Below are positions 8,170 through 16,947 of a DNA stretch of 64,000 bases, piece after piece. The stretch lies in contig CANLLZ010000001.1 of the NCBI GenBank assembly GCA_947492235.1, forward strand, positions 434,001 to 498,000. The letters run 5' to 3'. The notes under the pieces are model-generated. The model did not search any database. It was not told the DNA's origin and was given only the letters and a program-made list of their open reading frames with translations. Source of the DNA: an uncultured Altererythrobacter sp. (lineage in GTDB: Bacteria > Pseudomonadota > Alphaproteobacteria > Sphingomonadales > Sphingomonadaceae). The position numbers and the translations under genes were made by a program. Positions within the stretch are counted from its first letter, which is position 1. Every line of letters begins with the position of its first letter.

Positions 8170-9279
8170 ATGACTGACAGCGTCTACATCCGCCCCATCG
8201 CCCTTGTCCCCGGCCCGCAGAGCGAGGAGGGGGATGCCATCCGGCTGGCGGGGAGCATGGTCTATGCGCACCGCTTCGCAGTGATCCTGCGCGAGGACGG
8301 GGTTGTGACGCAGCGCTTGACGTGCTCGCCCGCGACGATGCCGCAAGTGCTGGAGCAGCTGCCCGAAGACGTCGCCGCCGATGCCGCGCTCCAGTGGTCG
8401 AACCTTTCGCTTGCGCACCCTCCGCTGGAACTGGGGGAGCGAACCATCGCCCTCGACCAGCCGCAGATCATGGGCATCCTCAACGTCACGCCCGACAGTT
8501 TCAGCGATGGCGGCGCGTTTCTGGATGATCCCGAAGTGGGTCAGGCCCACGCCGCCGCTATGCTGGAAGCGGGCGCGGCGCTGATCGACATTGGCGGAGA
8601 AAGCACGCGGCCCGGCGCGCAGGCTGTTCTGGAGCAGGACGAGATTGCCCGCATCCTGCCTGCCGTCGAATATACTGCTGCGATGGGCGGGGCGATCAGC
8701 ATCGACACCCGCCGGGCCGAGGTAATGCAGGCGGCGCTGGGGGCAGGGGCGGCGATGGTCAATGATGTGTCGGGCCTGCGCTATGACCCGCGCGCGCCCG
8801 CGCTGGTGAAGGATGCCGGCTGCCCCGTGGTGCTGATGCACGCCGGCGACGGGACGGATTTGCACAAGAAAGCGGGCGATAACGTGGTGTTCGATGTGTT
8901 CGATGCTCTGCGCGCCATCCGCGACGATGCGGTGGCGGAGGGCATTCCGGCAGAGCGCATCGTGCTTGATCCGGGCATCGGCTTCGGCAAGCAGGTGGCG
9001 GACAATCTCGCGCTGATCAATGCACTGCCGCTGTTCCACGCGCTGGGGCACCCGCTGCTGCTGGGTGCCAGCCGCAAACGGATGATCGGCGCGCTCAGTC
9101 ACGAGGCTCCGGTCGAGAAGCGGATGGGCGGCTCCCTCGCGCTGGCGATTGCCGGGATGCAGGCGGGGGTTCAGCTGCTAAGGGTGCATGATGTCGAGGA
9201 AACGGTGCAGGCGCGCAATGTGTGGCGGGGCCTGCGCGATGCGGCGCTGACCGACTTTGCGGACTTGCCCGCCGATTGA
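8170..9279 (+). CDS. folP: Dihydropteroate synthase
   Basis: 369 residues. The DHPS core starts near residue 97 with QIMGILNVTPDSFSDGG, followed by DIGGESTRPGA, SIDTRRAEVM, NDVSGLRYDP, LMHAGDG, LDPGIGFGK and LLGASRKRMIG, in the order of the TIM-barrel loops that bind p-aminobenzoate and dihydropterin pyrophosphate. It makes dihydropteroate in folate synthesis and is the sulfonamide target. The protein is roughly 90 residues longer than E. coli FolP (282): an N-terminal extension (MTDSVYIRPIALVPGPQ...) precedes the barrel. I recall a similar extension in other sphingomonad DHPS, so it may be lineage-specific and not a fusion. Confidence 0.94.
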   Translation: MTDSVYIRPIALVPGPQSEEGDAIRLAGSMVYAHRFAVILREDGVVTQRLTCSPATMPQVLEQLPEDVAADAALQWSNLSLAHPPLELGERTIALDQPQIMGILNVTPDSFSDGGAFLDDPEVGQAHAAAMLEAGAALIDIGGESTRPGAQAVLEQDEIARILPAVEYTAAMGGAISIDTRRAEVMQAALGAGAAMVNDVSGLRYDPRAPALVKDAGCPVVLMHAGDGTDLHKKAGDNVVFDVFDALRAIRDDAVAEGIPAERIVLDPGIGFGKQVADNLALINALPLFHALGHPLLLGASRKRMIGALSHEAPVEKRMGGSLALAIAGMQAGVQLLRVHDVEETVQARNVWRGLRDAALTDFADLPAD

Positions 9280-9337
9280 TACCAGTGCGAATGATATGCA
9301 ACCGGCCTGTCACAAAACAGGGTCAAGGAAAGCCAAG

Positions 9338-10618
9338 ATGATGACCAAACGCAAACCCCTCTCCGCCTCCATGGCTGTCGCTCTCCCGCTGCTGTTTGCT
9401 GCCCCTGTGGCGGCGCAGGATAATGATGTGACGGTCGGCGCGGACGCCTTCCTTGCGGGCTATTACGAGGCGCTGGACGGGCAGGTATCCATGCCCCTCG
9501 CGCCTCCCGGTGCGCCGCTGCCCAGTACCGCCGCGACTATCCAGCGGATCGCCTTTGGCAGCTGCAACCACCAGTCGCGCAGCCAGCATATGTGGGCGCA
9601 GATAGAGGCGACCAATCCGGACCTGTTCCTGCTGATCGGCGACAATGTCTATGGCGACACCAACTGGTCGGGCGATGCCGCGCTCTCCACGCTGCGCGCT
9701 GCCTATGACGAGCAATCGAGCCATGACGAATTCCAGCAATTTCGTGCCCGCGTGCCGATGATGACATCGTGGGACGACCACGATTTCGGCTTCAACGATG
9801 GCGGTGCGGAGTTTGCGCTTAAAGGCTTTGCCGAGGACATTTACGAGACCTATTGGGGCAGCTCTGCCGAGGTCCGCTCGCGCCCCGGTATCTATGAAAG
9901 CCGCACCTTCGGGCAGGGCGACCGGCGGGTGCAGCTGATCATGCTGGACACGCGCTTCTTCCGCTCGGAATTTGAGCGGATGCCCTATACCGAGGAGCGC
10001 CCGCCGCTCGGCCCCTATACGCCGAGCGAAGACGCGAGCAAGACCATGCTGGGCGGCGCGCAATGGGCGTGGCTGCAGCAGGAACTGGCCAAACCCGCAG
10101 ACCTGCGCATTCTGGTGTCGTCGATCCAGGTGCTGACCGATGCGCATGATTACGAAAGCTGGGAGCAATTGCCGCTCGAACGCGCAAAGCTCTATGAAAT
10201 GCTGGGCGCGCGGGCGGAAAGTGGGCTGCTGATGCTGTCGGGCGACCGGCACTCGGGCGGCATTTATACCGATGTACCGATGGCCGGCGGCGAACAGATG
10301 TGGGAGCTGACCAGCAGTTCGCTCAATCTGGCTTTCAGCACTACCGAGCGCAACACCGCGCGCGAGCCCGATCCCAAGCGGGTGACGGACTTCATTGCGG
10401 AGGAGAACTTCGGACTGGTGGAGATCGACTGGGACGCCGAAACGGTCAGGCTATCACTGCGCGGGGCCGAGGGCGAGGTGCGGGCAGAGCAGGTGGTGTT
10501 CTGGAACGCTCCGCCAGTCGTTGACGAAGCTGAAGCCCCCGGTGATTCTCCCGGCGATGCTCCGCTAATCATGCGCGATGACCGGATGATTCCGGGCGGA
10601 GAAAACGAGCCGCAATAG
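9338..10618 (+). CDS. Alkaline phosphatase D-like metallophosphatase (PhoD family), secreted
   Basis: About 426 residues from ATG 9338 (a second ATG follows directly). aaggaa, eight bases upstream, supports this region. A signal peptide MMTKRKPLSASMAVALPLL ... AAPVAAQ ends near residue 26. The catalytic body has AFGSCNHQ, then LLIGDNVYGDT and TSWDDHDFGFND, the metal-binding and nucleophile-side motifs of PhoD/metallophosphoesterases, and LSGDRHSGG with metal-ligand His. It probably hydrolyses phosphodiesters or phosphomonoesters in the periplasm or outside the cell. The tail after residue ~395 is Pro/Glu/Asp-rich and poorly conserved-looking. Convergent with the SDR gene, six bases away. Confidence 0.85.
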   Translation: MMTKRKPLSASMAVALPLLFAAPVAAQDNDVTVGADAFLAGYYEALDGQVSMPLAPPGAPLPSTAATIQRIAFGSCNHQSRSQHMWAQIEATNPDLFLLIGDNVYGDTNWSGDAALSTLRAAYDEQSSHDEFQQFRARVPMMTSWDDHDFGFNDGGAEFALKGFAEDIYETYWGSSAEVRSRPGIYESRTFGQGDRRVQLIMLDTRFFRSEFERMPYTEERPPLGPYTPSEDASKTMLGGAQWAWLQQELAKPADLRILVSSIQVLTDAHDYESWEQLPLERAKLYEMLGARAESGLLMLSGDRHSGGIYTDVPMAGGEQMWELTSSSLNLAFSTTERNTAREPDPKRVTDFIAEENFGLVEIDWDAETVRLSLRGAEGEVRAEQVVFWNAPPVVDEAEAPGDSPGDAPLIMRDDRMIPGGENEPQ

Positions 10619-10624
10619 GCTGCC

Positions 10625-11386
10625 CTAGAGCGAATATCCGCCATCGGTGACGAGGATCTCGCCGGTGATATTGGCCGCTGCATCCGAAAGCAGGAAACCG
10701 ATCTGTCCGGCCAGCTCGTCTGCCGTGGCGAACCGGCCGCGCGGTGTGTCGCCGGACATGGCCTTGATGGTCGCCTCTCGGCCATTGGCCTCTACCGCCT
10801 TGCGGAAATCGGGCGAGCCGTCCCACAGCGCGGTATCGACGCCGCCAGGAGCGACAGCATTGACGCGGATGCCATGCGGCGCGCCCTCCAGCGCTGCGAT
10901 CCGCGTCATGTGGCTGACGCCGGCCTTGGCCACGCCGTAAGCGCCGATCCCTGCTACCGCCTTGATACCGGTGGCAGAGGAAGTGACGACCACCGAGCCG
11001 GACCCGCGCCGCTGCATCGCCCGCATCGCGTAGCTGAGTGTCAGGAACGCTCCGTCGAGATTGACCGACATGACCCGCCGCCAGCTTTCGAAACCGTGCT
11101 CTGCAATCGGGCCGGAGCCGCCAACCCCGGCATTGACGACCGCGAAGTCGACCTGCGGATGGCTCGTGTCGAGGCGGTCCCACAAGGCTTCGTCGCCCAC
11201 CGACCCCTTGATGAGGTCAATCTCGCAGGAAAGCTCGAGCGATTGCAGACCGGCGAGGTCCGTATCGATCAGTATCAGGCGCTGAACACCCTGCGCGTCC
11301 AGCCAACGAGCGCAGGCTGCGCCGATGCCCGATGCGGCCCCGGTCACGAGGGCGGCGGAACCGGCGAATGATGTGTTGGTTTGCAT
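10625..11386 (-). CDS. SDR family oxidoreductase, FabG-like
   Basis: 253 residues, a classical SDR: TGAASGIG cofactor motif, VNAGVGGSG, SSATG catalytic serine, YGVAKAG (Tyr-x-x-x-Lys), and NAVAPGGVDT after the active site. Aspartate after the second strand (LIDTDLAG) suggests NAD(H). It ends with the usual ITGEILVTDGGYSL. The substrate is not readable. It is convergent with the PhoD-like gene and follows the small gene at 11448 on the same strand after 61 bases. Confidence 0.85.
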   Translation of the reverse strand: MQTNTSFAGSAALVTGAASGIGAACARWLDAQGVQRLILIDTDLAGLQSLELSCEIDLIKGSVGDEALWDRLDTSHPQVDFAVVNAGVGGSGPIAEHGFESWRRVMSVNLDGAFLTLSYAMRAMQRRGSGSVVVTSSATGIKAVAGIGAYGVAKAGVSHMTRIAALEGAPHGIRVNAVAPGGVDTALWDGSPDFRKAVEANGREATIKAMSGDTPRGRFATADELAGQIGFLLSDAAANITGEILVTDGGYSL

Positions 11387-11447
11387 GGACCCGCGCTACG
11401 GTCGGGCGGTCGCCATGTCGAGAGGCGATGGTATCGGAGAAAAGCCC

Positions 11448-11858
11448 TTAAGCGGGGACGATCCGTTCCATCAGCTTGCCCAGCGTTTCGCCCACCCATT
11501 GCTCGTCCACTTCGGAATACGGCGCGTGGATCGGCTTGTCTTGCACAACCTGGAAGGGACTGCGCTCGACCGCTCCGATGGAGACCACCGCGCGGCCCCG
11601 GTCCAATGCAACGCCCAGCCCGGCAATGCGCTTGCCATGGACCTTGATCACGAAGCGCTTGGTGTCCTGAGAGCCGCCTTCTTCGTTGATTTCAATGTCG
11701 GTACGGTCTTCAACAGAGCCCATGACCAGTTCGACCAGACGCGCCAGTTTCGGCGCTTCATCGCGGCTCCAGCGGAACCGTTCGAACTGGCCGGCATCGA
11801 CTTTGTTGGAAAGGGCGTCGCAAGCGGCTTGAAAGCCGGAATGGTTCATCTCGCTCAT
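11448..11858 (-). CDS. Hypothetical protein coupled to NtrC-type regulator
   Basis: 136 residues, soluble, no motif recognised. The N-terminal third is acidic/helical (FQAACDALSNKVDAGQFERF), followed by a probable alpha/beta section with DIEINEEGG, KRFVIKVHG and VVSIGAVERSPFQVVQ, and it ends YSEVDEQWVGETLGKLMERI. Its ATG overlaps the TGA of the response-regulator gene (ATGA), so the two proteins are translationally coupled and probably work together. A role as partner or target of that regulator is inference from position only. Confidence 0.7.
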   Translation of the reverse strand: MSEMNHSGFQAACDALSNKVDAGQFERFRWSRDEAPKLARLVELVMGSVEDRTDIEINEEGGSQDTKRFVIKVHGKRIAGLGVALDRGRAVVSIGAVERSPFQVVQDKPIHAPYSEVDEQWVGETLGKLMERIVPA

Positions 11859-13273
11859 GCTGCGTTATCGATCCCTAAATCACTGAGTTTGCGGTAAAGT
11901 GTCGATCGGCCAATGCCGAGGCGACGGGCGACTTCGGTCATGCGGCCACGGTAATGTCCGATGGCGAGGCGGATGACATCGGCCTCGATCTCTTCCAGCG
12001 GACGCAAATTGCCGTCCTCTGTATAGAGCATCACGCCGATGGCTTCCTGCAATGGGACCGCGTTTTCGTCCATCTCGCCAAGAAGCTCGGACAGCTGCGG
12101 GAAATCGCTCGCTGTCAGGGATTCGCCTTCGCAGAAGACGGCGGCGCGGAACAGAACAGTCTGCAACTGGCGGACATTGCCCGGCCAGTCATACGCGCCC
12201 AGCAGGTTCAGAGCGCTATCGGCCAGCGACAAATGGCGCAGGCCTGGCTGCTCACCGATACGGACGAGGAAATGGCGCGCCAGTGCGGCGATATCGCTGC
12301 CTCGTTCGCGCAAAGGCGGTAAAGTGATGCGGGTAGCGCCAAGAGCTTCCAACAGACGTGCGTCGAACTGTTCGCCGGCGACCAGATCGTCCATCGGCAA
12401 ATTGCTGGCGGAGAGAATACGCACATCGACCTTGAAACCGTGCGCCGCGCCGACCGGGCGGACAATACCTTCGGTAAGCACATCGGCAAGGCGGGTCTGG
12501 AGCCCGGGCCCGAGGCGGTCGATCTCGTCAAGCACCAGCGTCCCGCTGTCGCAAAACTGGATGGCGCCGATCTGCCGGTCGAATGCACCGGGAAAGGCAT
12601 CCGGTTCGTGACCGAACAGTGCGGATTCAATCGAATTGGCGGGGATGCCGCCGATATTGAGGAAACGATTGGGAGCTTTCGCGCGGGGGCTTGCGGCCAG
12701 CATCGCGCGCAGCAGCATTTCCTTGCCGGTGCCGCTTTCGCCCTCGATCAGCACATGGCCGTGGCCGCGTGCGGTCTTGGCAGCGCGAGCGAGCGAGGTG
12801 CGGAATTCAGCGGCAGTGCCGATCATCGAATCGAAATCGAGTTCCGCGTCAATCTTCTCGGTCAGCGGCTGCAATTCGTCGCGCGGCGCTTCCTTGCGGG
12901 TGGCGCTGTTGAGCGCGGTCATCAGGCGATCGGGAGCGACCGGCTTGATGAGGTAATCGGTGGCCCCGGCGCGCATCGCCTCCACGGCCAGTTGCGGGCT
13001 GGCGCTGGTTGTCAGCATCAGGATGGGCAGGGCCGGGCGTCGGCTTTTCAATTCCTCAATCAGTCCACAGGCATCATCACCCGGCACCCATTGGTCCAGA
13101 ATGATGGCAGACAGCTGCATCCCTTCGCGGGTGCCCAGCGTGGCAATGGCGGTTTCGCTGTCCTTGACGACGATCGTGCGCCAGCCCTCGCGCGCAGCGA
13201 GAGCGGTGACGAGGCGGCTCTGCGCCGGCTCATCATCGATCAGCATCAAAAGGCGGGTATCATCCTCTGCCAT
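11855..13273 (-). CDS. NtrC-type response regulator with degenerate sigma-54 contact loop
   Basis: 472 residues from ATG 13273, which has gggga upstream. The receiver domain (1-120) has the acidic pair at 13-14, phosphoacceptor Asp60, T89 and K110-P. The AAA+ domain (150-390) has Walker A GESGTGKE at 178-185 and Walker B LVLDEI at 246-251. A Fis-type helix-turn-helix closes the protein (EVARRLGIGRSTLYRKL). The sigma-54 contact loop GAFTGA reads DAFPGA at 225-230, and the usual FREDLYYRL arginine-finger region reads FDARLLEAL. It may therefore act without sigma-54, as Rhodobacter NtrC does. The frame stays open upstream to 14134 over pntAA, but that extension is not coding. Confidence 0.88.
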   Translation of the reverse strand: MAEDDTRLLMLIDDEPAQSRLVTALAAREGWRTIVVKDSETAIATLGTREGMQLSAIILDQWVPGDDACGLIEELKSRRPALPILMLTTSASPQLAVEAMRAGATDYLIKPVAPDRLMTALNSATRKEAPRDELQPLTEKIDAELDFDSMIGTAAEFRTSLARAAKTARGHGHVLIEGESGTGKEMLLRAMLAASPRAKAPNRFLNIGGIPANSIESALFGHEPDAFPGAFDRQIGAIQFCDSGTLVLDEIDRLGPGLQTRLADVLTEGIVRPVGAAHGFKVDVRILSASNLPMDDLVAGEQFDARLLEALGATRITLPPLRERGSDIAALARHFLVRIGEQPGLRHLSLADSALNLLGAYDWPGNVRQLQTVLFRAAVFCEGESLTASDFPQLSELLGEMDENAVPLQEAIGVMLYTEDGNLRPLEEIEADVIRLAIGHYRGRMTEVARRLGIGRSTLYRKLSDLGIDNAA

Positions 13274-13465
13274 CGTTCCCCAAAACCGTCCCAGTGCGGT
13301 ACAAGCAGTGTGGATACCCGCTCGGGGTAAAGTTCGTGTTAAGGCTGTCGGTAATGAGAGGTGCGGCTGGCGGGGGATGGGGCCAGACCGCTCTTGTAAG
13401 GGCCGATTGGCGGCGATAGGAACAATCGCGTTCTTGCCAATTTGCCATCCTGAGGAAAAACACAA

Positions 13466-13588
13466 ATGGCCGCAAACGATATGGAATCTGCGAAAAGCAC
13501 GTATGATGGCTTTATCGCATCGCTGAAATGGGCGGTGCCGCTGATCAGCGTGATTACGCTGGTTGTCATCGTCCTGATAGCCGACTGA
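13466..13588 (+). CDS. aa3-type cytochrome c oxidase subunit IV (40 residues)
   Basis: A tiny gene, MAANDMESAKSTYDGFIASL... ending VITLVVIVLIAD. One soluble N-terminal helix is followed by a single membrane helix, the layout and size of the small bacterial aa3 oxidase subunit IV (Paracoccus-type). gagga lies 12 bases upstream of the ATG. The catalytic oxidase subunits are not in the window. It stops seven bases before the TTG start of pntAA, so it is read as the first gene of the transhydrogenase operon. I recall the same order in other sphingomonads. Confidence 0.82.
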   Translation: MAANDMESAKSTYDGFIASLKWAVPLISVITLVVIVLIAD

Positions 13589-13594
13589 CCGGCC

Positions 13595-14716
13595 TTGCGT
13601 ATTGCGATCCTGAAAGAACGTGAGGCGGGCGAGACCCGCGTCGCGGTAACGCCGGAAACGGCGAAGAAGTTTATCGGGCTGGGCGCTGAAGTCGCGGTCG
13701 AGGCAGGGGCGGGGCTCCATGCCTCCATTTCCGATGCCGACTACACAGATGCCGGTGCGAGCGTTGGCACGGCAGCAGACGCGGTCAAAGGCGCCGATAT
13801 CGTGCTGGGCATTCGCGCTCCCGATCCCGCATTGCTGGCCGAAGCGAAACAGGGCGCGATGGTCGCCGCCACGTTCGATCCGTTCCAGCGCCGCGATCTG
13901 GTAGAGGCCTATGCCAAGGGCGGCTTTGAAGCGCTGTCGATGGAATTCATGCCGCGCATCACGCGGGCGCAGAGCATGGATGTGCTCTCCAGCCAGTCCA
14001 ACTTGTCGGGCTACAAAGCCGTCATGTCGGCGGCCGATCAATATGGCCGCGCATTCCCGATGATGATGACCGCTGCCGGTACCGTGCAGGCGGCTCGCGT
14101 GTTTGTCATGGGCGTGGGCGTCGCCGGTCTGCAAGCGATCGCTACAGCCAAGCGGTTGGGCGCACAGGTTTCTGCCACCGATGTACGCTCAGCGACCAAG
14201 GAACAGATCGAATCGCTCGGTGCGAAACCGATCTTTGTCGAGGATGTCGAAGGCATCGAGGGCGAGGGTTCGGGCGGCTATGCGACCGAGATGAGCGAGG
14301 AGTACCAGAAGGCGCAGGCAGCGTTGGTCTCCAGCCATATCGCCAAGCAGGACATCGTCATCACCACCGCGCTGATCCCGGGCCGGGATGCGCCGCGCCT
14401 GATATCCGACGCGCAGATCGCCAGTATGAAGCCGGGCAGCGTCATCTTCGATCTGGCGGTCGGGCAGGGCGGCAATGTCGAAGGCAGCAAGCCGAACGAG
14501 CTGGTGGAGCGCCACGGCGTCACCATCATGGGCTATTCCAATACGCCTGCGGCTCTCTCGCCCGATGCTTCGGCGCTGTTCTCGCGCAATCTGTTCAACT
14601 TCCTCTCCGCCTTCTGGGACAAGGAGACCGGCGCAGTCACGCTCGACGAGGAAATCGGCGATGCCGTGCGGCTGACCAAAGACGGCAAGATCGTTCACGA
14701 GAGGCTTCAAGCATGA
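13595..14716 (+). CDS. pntAA: NAD(P) transhydrogenase alpha subunit 1 (NAD-binding domain I)
   Basis: 373 residues with a TTG start (MRIAILKEREAGETRVAVTP) six bases after the upstream stop. The N-terminal alanine dehydrogenase/transhydrogenase half is followed by a Rossmann segment VMGVGVAGLQAIATAKRLGA, then TALIPGRDAP and VIFDLAVGQGGN, as in dI of proton-translocating transhydrogenase. This is the separate dI polypeptide of the three-gene alphaproteobacterial type; its partners are PntAB and PntB. The complex moves hydride from NADH to NADP+ using the proton gradient. The stop overlaps the next start (ATGA). Confidence 0.95.
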   Translation: MRIAILKEREAGETRVAVTPETAKKFIGLGAEVAVEAGAGLHASISDADYTDAGASVGTAADAVKGADIVLGIRAPDPALLAEAKQGAMVAATFDPFQRRDLVEAYAKGGFEALSMEFMPRITRAQSMDVLSSQSNLSGYKAVMSAADQYGRAFPMMMTAAGTVQAARVFVMGVGVAGLQAIATAKRLGAQVSATDVRSATKEQIESLGAKPIFVEDVEGIEGEGSGGYATEMSEEYQKAQAALVSSHIAKQDIVITTALIPGRDAPRLISDAQIASMKPGSVIFDLAVGQGGNVEGSKPNELVERHGVTIMGYSNTPAALSPDASALFSRNLFNFLSAFWDKETGAVTLDEEIGDAVRLTKDGKIVHERLQA

Positions 14717-15132
14717 AGAAACTGATTTTTCTGGCAGTGCCGCTTCTGGCGCTGGGCGCATGCGATGGCATGCAATCGGGTGCGAGCAGCTACAGCGCCG
14801 ATGCCGCGAAAGCCGGTTCCGATTTCCGCTTCGGCGCGCGGGACGTGGTGGCCAGCCTCGATCCGGTCTGCCCCTTTACCGAGCAGGAGGAACGGCTGGC
14901 CCAGTACGAGCCTTTGCGCACGCGCCTGAATACGCTGGAAGAGCGGATTGCCGGGACAGCACTGGCCGTCGATCTGGCCATCGTGCGGGCGGATTACGAA
15001 CATTACTGGACGGTCAACGAAGCCTCCTGCGGCGATACCGACACGGGCGAAACCGAAGGCCTGCTAAATGCAGAGCTGGAAAAAATCGCCAATGGCCTGA
15101 CCCGTATGGAAGCGGCGGCCGGGGTAACTTGA
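14713..15132 (+). CDS. Predicted lipoprotein inside the transhydrogenase operon
   Basis: 139 residues. MKKLIFLAVPLLALGACDGM gives a clear lipoprotein signal with lipobox LGAC (Cys17). The mature part is hydrophilic and mainly helical, with two further cysteines (VCPFTEQEE and EASCGDTD) and a Leu/Arg/Glu-rich stretch that might form a short coiled coil. Its ATG overlaps the pntAA stop, and pntAB starts 25 bases later. A lipoprotein between pntAA and pntAB is unusual; the function is unknown. Confidence 0.75.
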   Translation: MKKLIFLAVPLLALGACDGMQSGASSYSADAAKAGSDFRFGARDVVASLDPVCPFTEQEERLAQYEPLRTRLNTLEERIAGTALAVDLAIVRADYEHYWTVNEASCGDTDTGETEGLLNAELEKIANGLTRMEAAAGVT

Positions 15133-15157
15133 ACGATTAGGCCCGGGGAGGGCGCGC

Positions 15158-15439
15158 GTGGACTTCATTAGTATTCTGTCGATTTTCGTGCTGGCCTGTT
15201 TTGTCGGCTATTACGTGGTCTGGTCGGTCACTCCGGCCCTGCACACGCCGCTGATGGCGGTCACCAATGCGATTTCCTCGGTGATTATTGTCGGTGCGCT
15301 GATCGCGAGCGCAGAGGCGGGCAGTGCGGTCGCGAAATGGCTCGGTCTGATCGGCGTGGTGCTGGCGAGCGTGAACATCTTTGGTGGCTTTGCGGTCACC
15401 GAGCGAATGCTGGCGATGTACAAGAAGAAGGAGAAGTGA
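15158..15439 (+). CDS. pntAB: NAD(P) transhydrogenase alpha subunit 2 (membrane domain)
   Basis: 93 residues with a GTG start after ggggaggg. Three hydrophobic helices are visible: ILSIFVLACFVGYYVVW, the VTNAISSVIIVGALIA segment and LGLIGVVLASVNIFGGFAVT. The HTPLMAVTNAISS motif and terminal ERMLAMYKKKEK are typical of PntAB (part of domain II, the proton channel). The stop TGA lies two bases before the pntB GTG. Confidence 0.95.
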   Translation: MDFISILSIFVLACFVGYYVVWSVTPALHTPLMAVTNAISSVIIVGALIASAEAGSAVAKWLGLIGVVLASVNIFGGFAVTERMLAMYKKKEK

Positions 15440-15441
15440 TC

Positions 15442-16947
15442 GTGGGCTCGCTTCTCTCCAAGATCAGGCCGACACTCGGTTTCACTGGGCTGACCGCATT
15501 GGTCGCTGCACCCGCACACGCTGCTTCGGGCGAAGCGGTCAACCCGTGGGTTGCGCTGGCCTATCTCGTGGCGGGCGTATTTTTCATCCTCGCACTGCGC
15601 GGATTGTCGAGCCCCGCCACCAGCCGCAGCGGCAACCGTTTCGGCATGATAGGTATGCTGATCGCGGTCGTCACCACACTGGTGACGCATGACATCGCCA
15701 ATATTGTCGAGATCGCTATCGCCATCGCCATTGGCGGTCTGATCGGTTTCACCATTGCGCGGCGCATTGCTATGACCGCGATGCCTGAACTGGTCGCCGG
15801 TTTTCACTCGCTGGTCGGTCTGGCAGCGGTGCTGGTCGGTCTGGCTGCGTGGCTTAATCCCGGGGCGTTCGGGATTACCGATGCGGCGGACCAGATACTG
15901 GTCGTCAGCCGCATCGAGCTCGGGCTTGGGATTGCCATCGGTGCGATCACCTTCTCCGGCTCGGTTATTGCCTTCCTGAAATTGTCGGGAAGGATGAGCG
16001 GTTCGCCGATCCTGCTGCCCGGTCGCCACATCATCAATCTGGGCACGTTGTTCGCCATTCTCGCGCTGATTGCAGCCTATGCCGTGTCGGGCGCGGGCGG
16101 GGCAGGCGAGGGGATGCTGATCGTCTGGATCACGGTGCTGGCCTTCGCCATCGGCTTCCTGCTGATCATCCCCATTGGCGGCGCGGATATGCCGGTCGTC
16201 GTCTCGATGCTGAACAGCTATTCGGGCTGGGCCGCGGCGGCGATGGGCTTCACGCTGGGCAACACCGCGATGATTATCACCGGCGCGCTGGTCGGCTCCT
16301 CTGGCGCAATCCTCAGCTACATCATGTGCAAGGCGATGAACCGCAGCTTCATCTCGGTGATCGCGGGCGGGTTTGGCGCGGATGCCGCTGCCGGTGGCGG
16401 CGAGGCGAAGGAGCAGCGCCCCTACAAACAGGGCAGCGCCGATGATGCGGCCTTCATGCTGGAGCAGGCAGAGAGCGTGATCATCATCCCCGGCTACGGG
16501 ATGGCCGTGGCACAGGCGCAGCATGCCGTGCGCGAGATGGCCGATGTGCTGAAGGAAAAGGGCGTGGAGGTGAAATACGCGATCCACCCCGTCGCCGGGC
16601 GGATGCCGGGACATATGAACGTGCTGCTGGCCGAGGCCAATGTGCCCTATGACGAAGTGTTCGAGCTGGAGGATATCAACAGCGAGTTCGCGCAGGCCGA
16701 TGTGGCCTTCATCATCGGGGCGAACGATGTCGTGAACCCGGCGGCCAAGACCGACAAATCCAGCCCGATTTACGGCATGCCGGTGTTCGATGTGGACAAG
16801 GCCAAGCAGGTGTTCTTCATCAAGCGCAGCATGGGCGGCGTGGGCTATGCCGGCGTCGACAATGATGTGTTCTACATGAACCAGACCGTGATGCTGCTGT
16901 CCGATGCGAAGAAGATGGTTGAAGGTATTGTAAAGGCGCTGGATTGA
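15442..16947 (+). CDS. pntB: NAD(P) transhydrogenase beta subunit
   Basis: 501 residues from GTG 15442, chosen because aaggag lies eight bases upstream; another in-frame GTG at 15436 overlaps the pntAB stop. The N-terminal ~290 residues are the multi-helix membrane domain II (MLIAVVTTLVTHDI, MPELVAGFHSLVGLAAV). The C-terminal NADP-binding domain III has GYGMAVAQAQHAV, HPVAGRMPGHMNVLLAEA, GANDVVNPAA and RSMGGVGYAG. With PntAA and PntAB it forms the proton-translocating transhydrogenase that supplies NADPH. The stop overlaps the following lipoprotein gene. Confidence 0.96.
   Translation: MGSLLSKIRPTLGFTGLTALVAAPAHAASGEAVNPWVALAYLVAGVFFILALRGLSSPATSRSGNRFGMIGMLIAVVTTLVTHDIANIVEIAIAIAIGGLIGFTIARRIAMTAMPELVAGFHSLVGLAAVLVGLAAWLNPGAFGITDAADQILVVSRIELGLGIAIGAITFSGSVIAFLKLSGRMSGSPILLPGRHIINLGTLFAILALIAAYAVSGAGGAGEGMLIVWITVLAFAIGFLLIIPIGGADMPVVVSMLNSYSGWAAAAMGFTLGNTAMIITGALVGSSGAILSYIMCKAMNRSFISVIAGGFGADAAAGGGEAKEQRPYKQGSADDAAFMLEQAESVIIIPGYGMAVAQAQHAVREMADVLKEKGVEVKYAIHPVAGRMPGHMNVLLAEANVPYDEVFELEDINSEFAQADVAFIIGANDVVNPAAKTDKSSPIYGMPVFDVDKAKQVFFIKRSMGGVGYAGVDNDVFYMNQTVMLLSDAKKMVEGIVKALD

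Noticed and set aside
13274-14134. Upstream extension of the NtrC-type regulator to 759 codons
   Set aside because: It would run opposite the oxidase subunit IV gene and pntAA, has no domain, and the receiver domain begins properly at the ATG at 13273.
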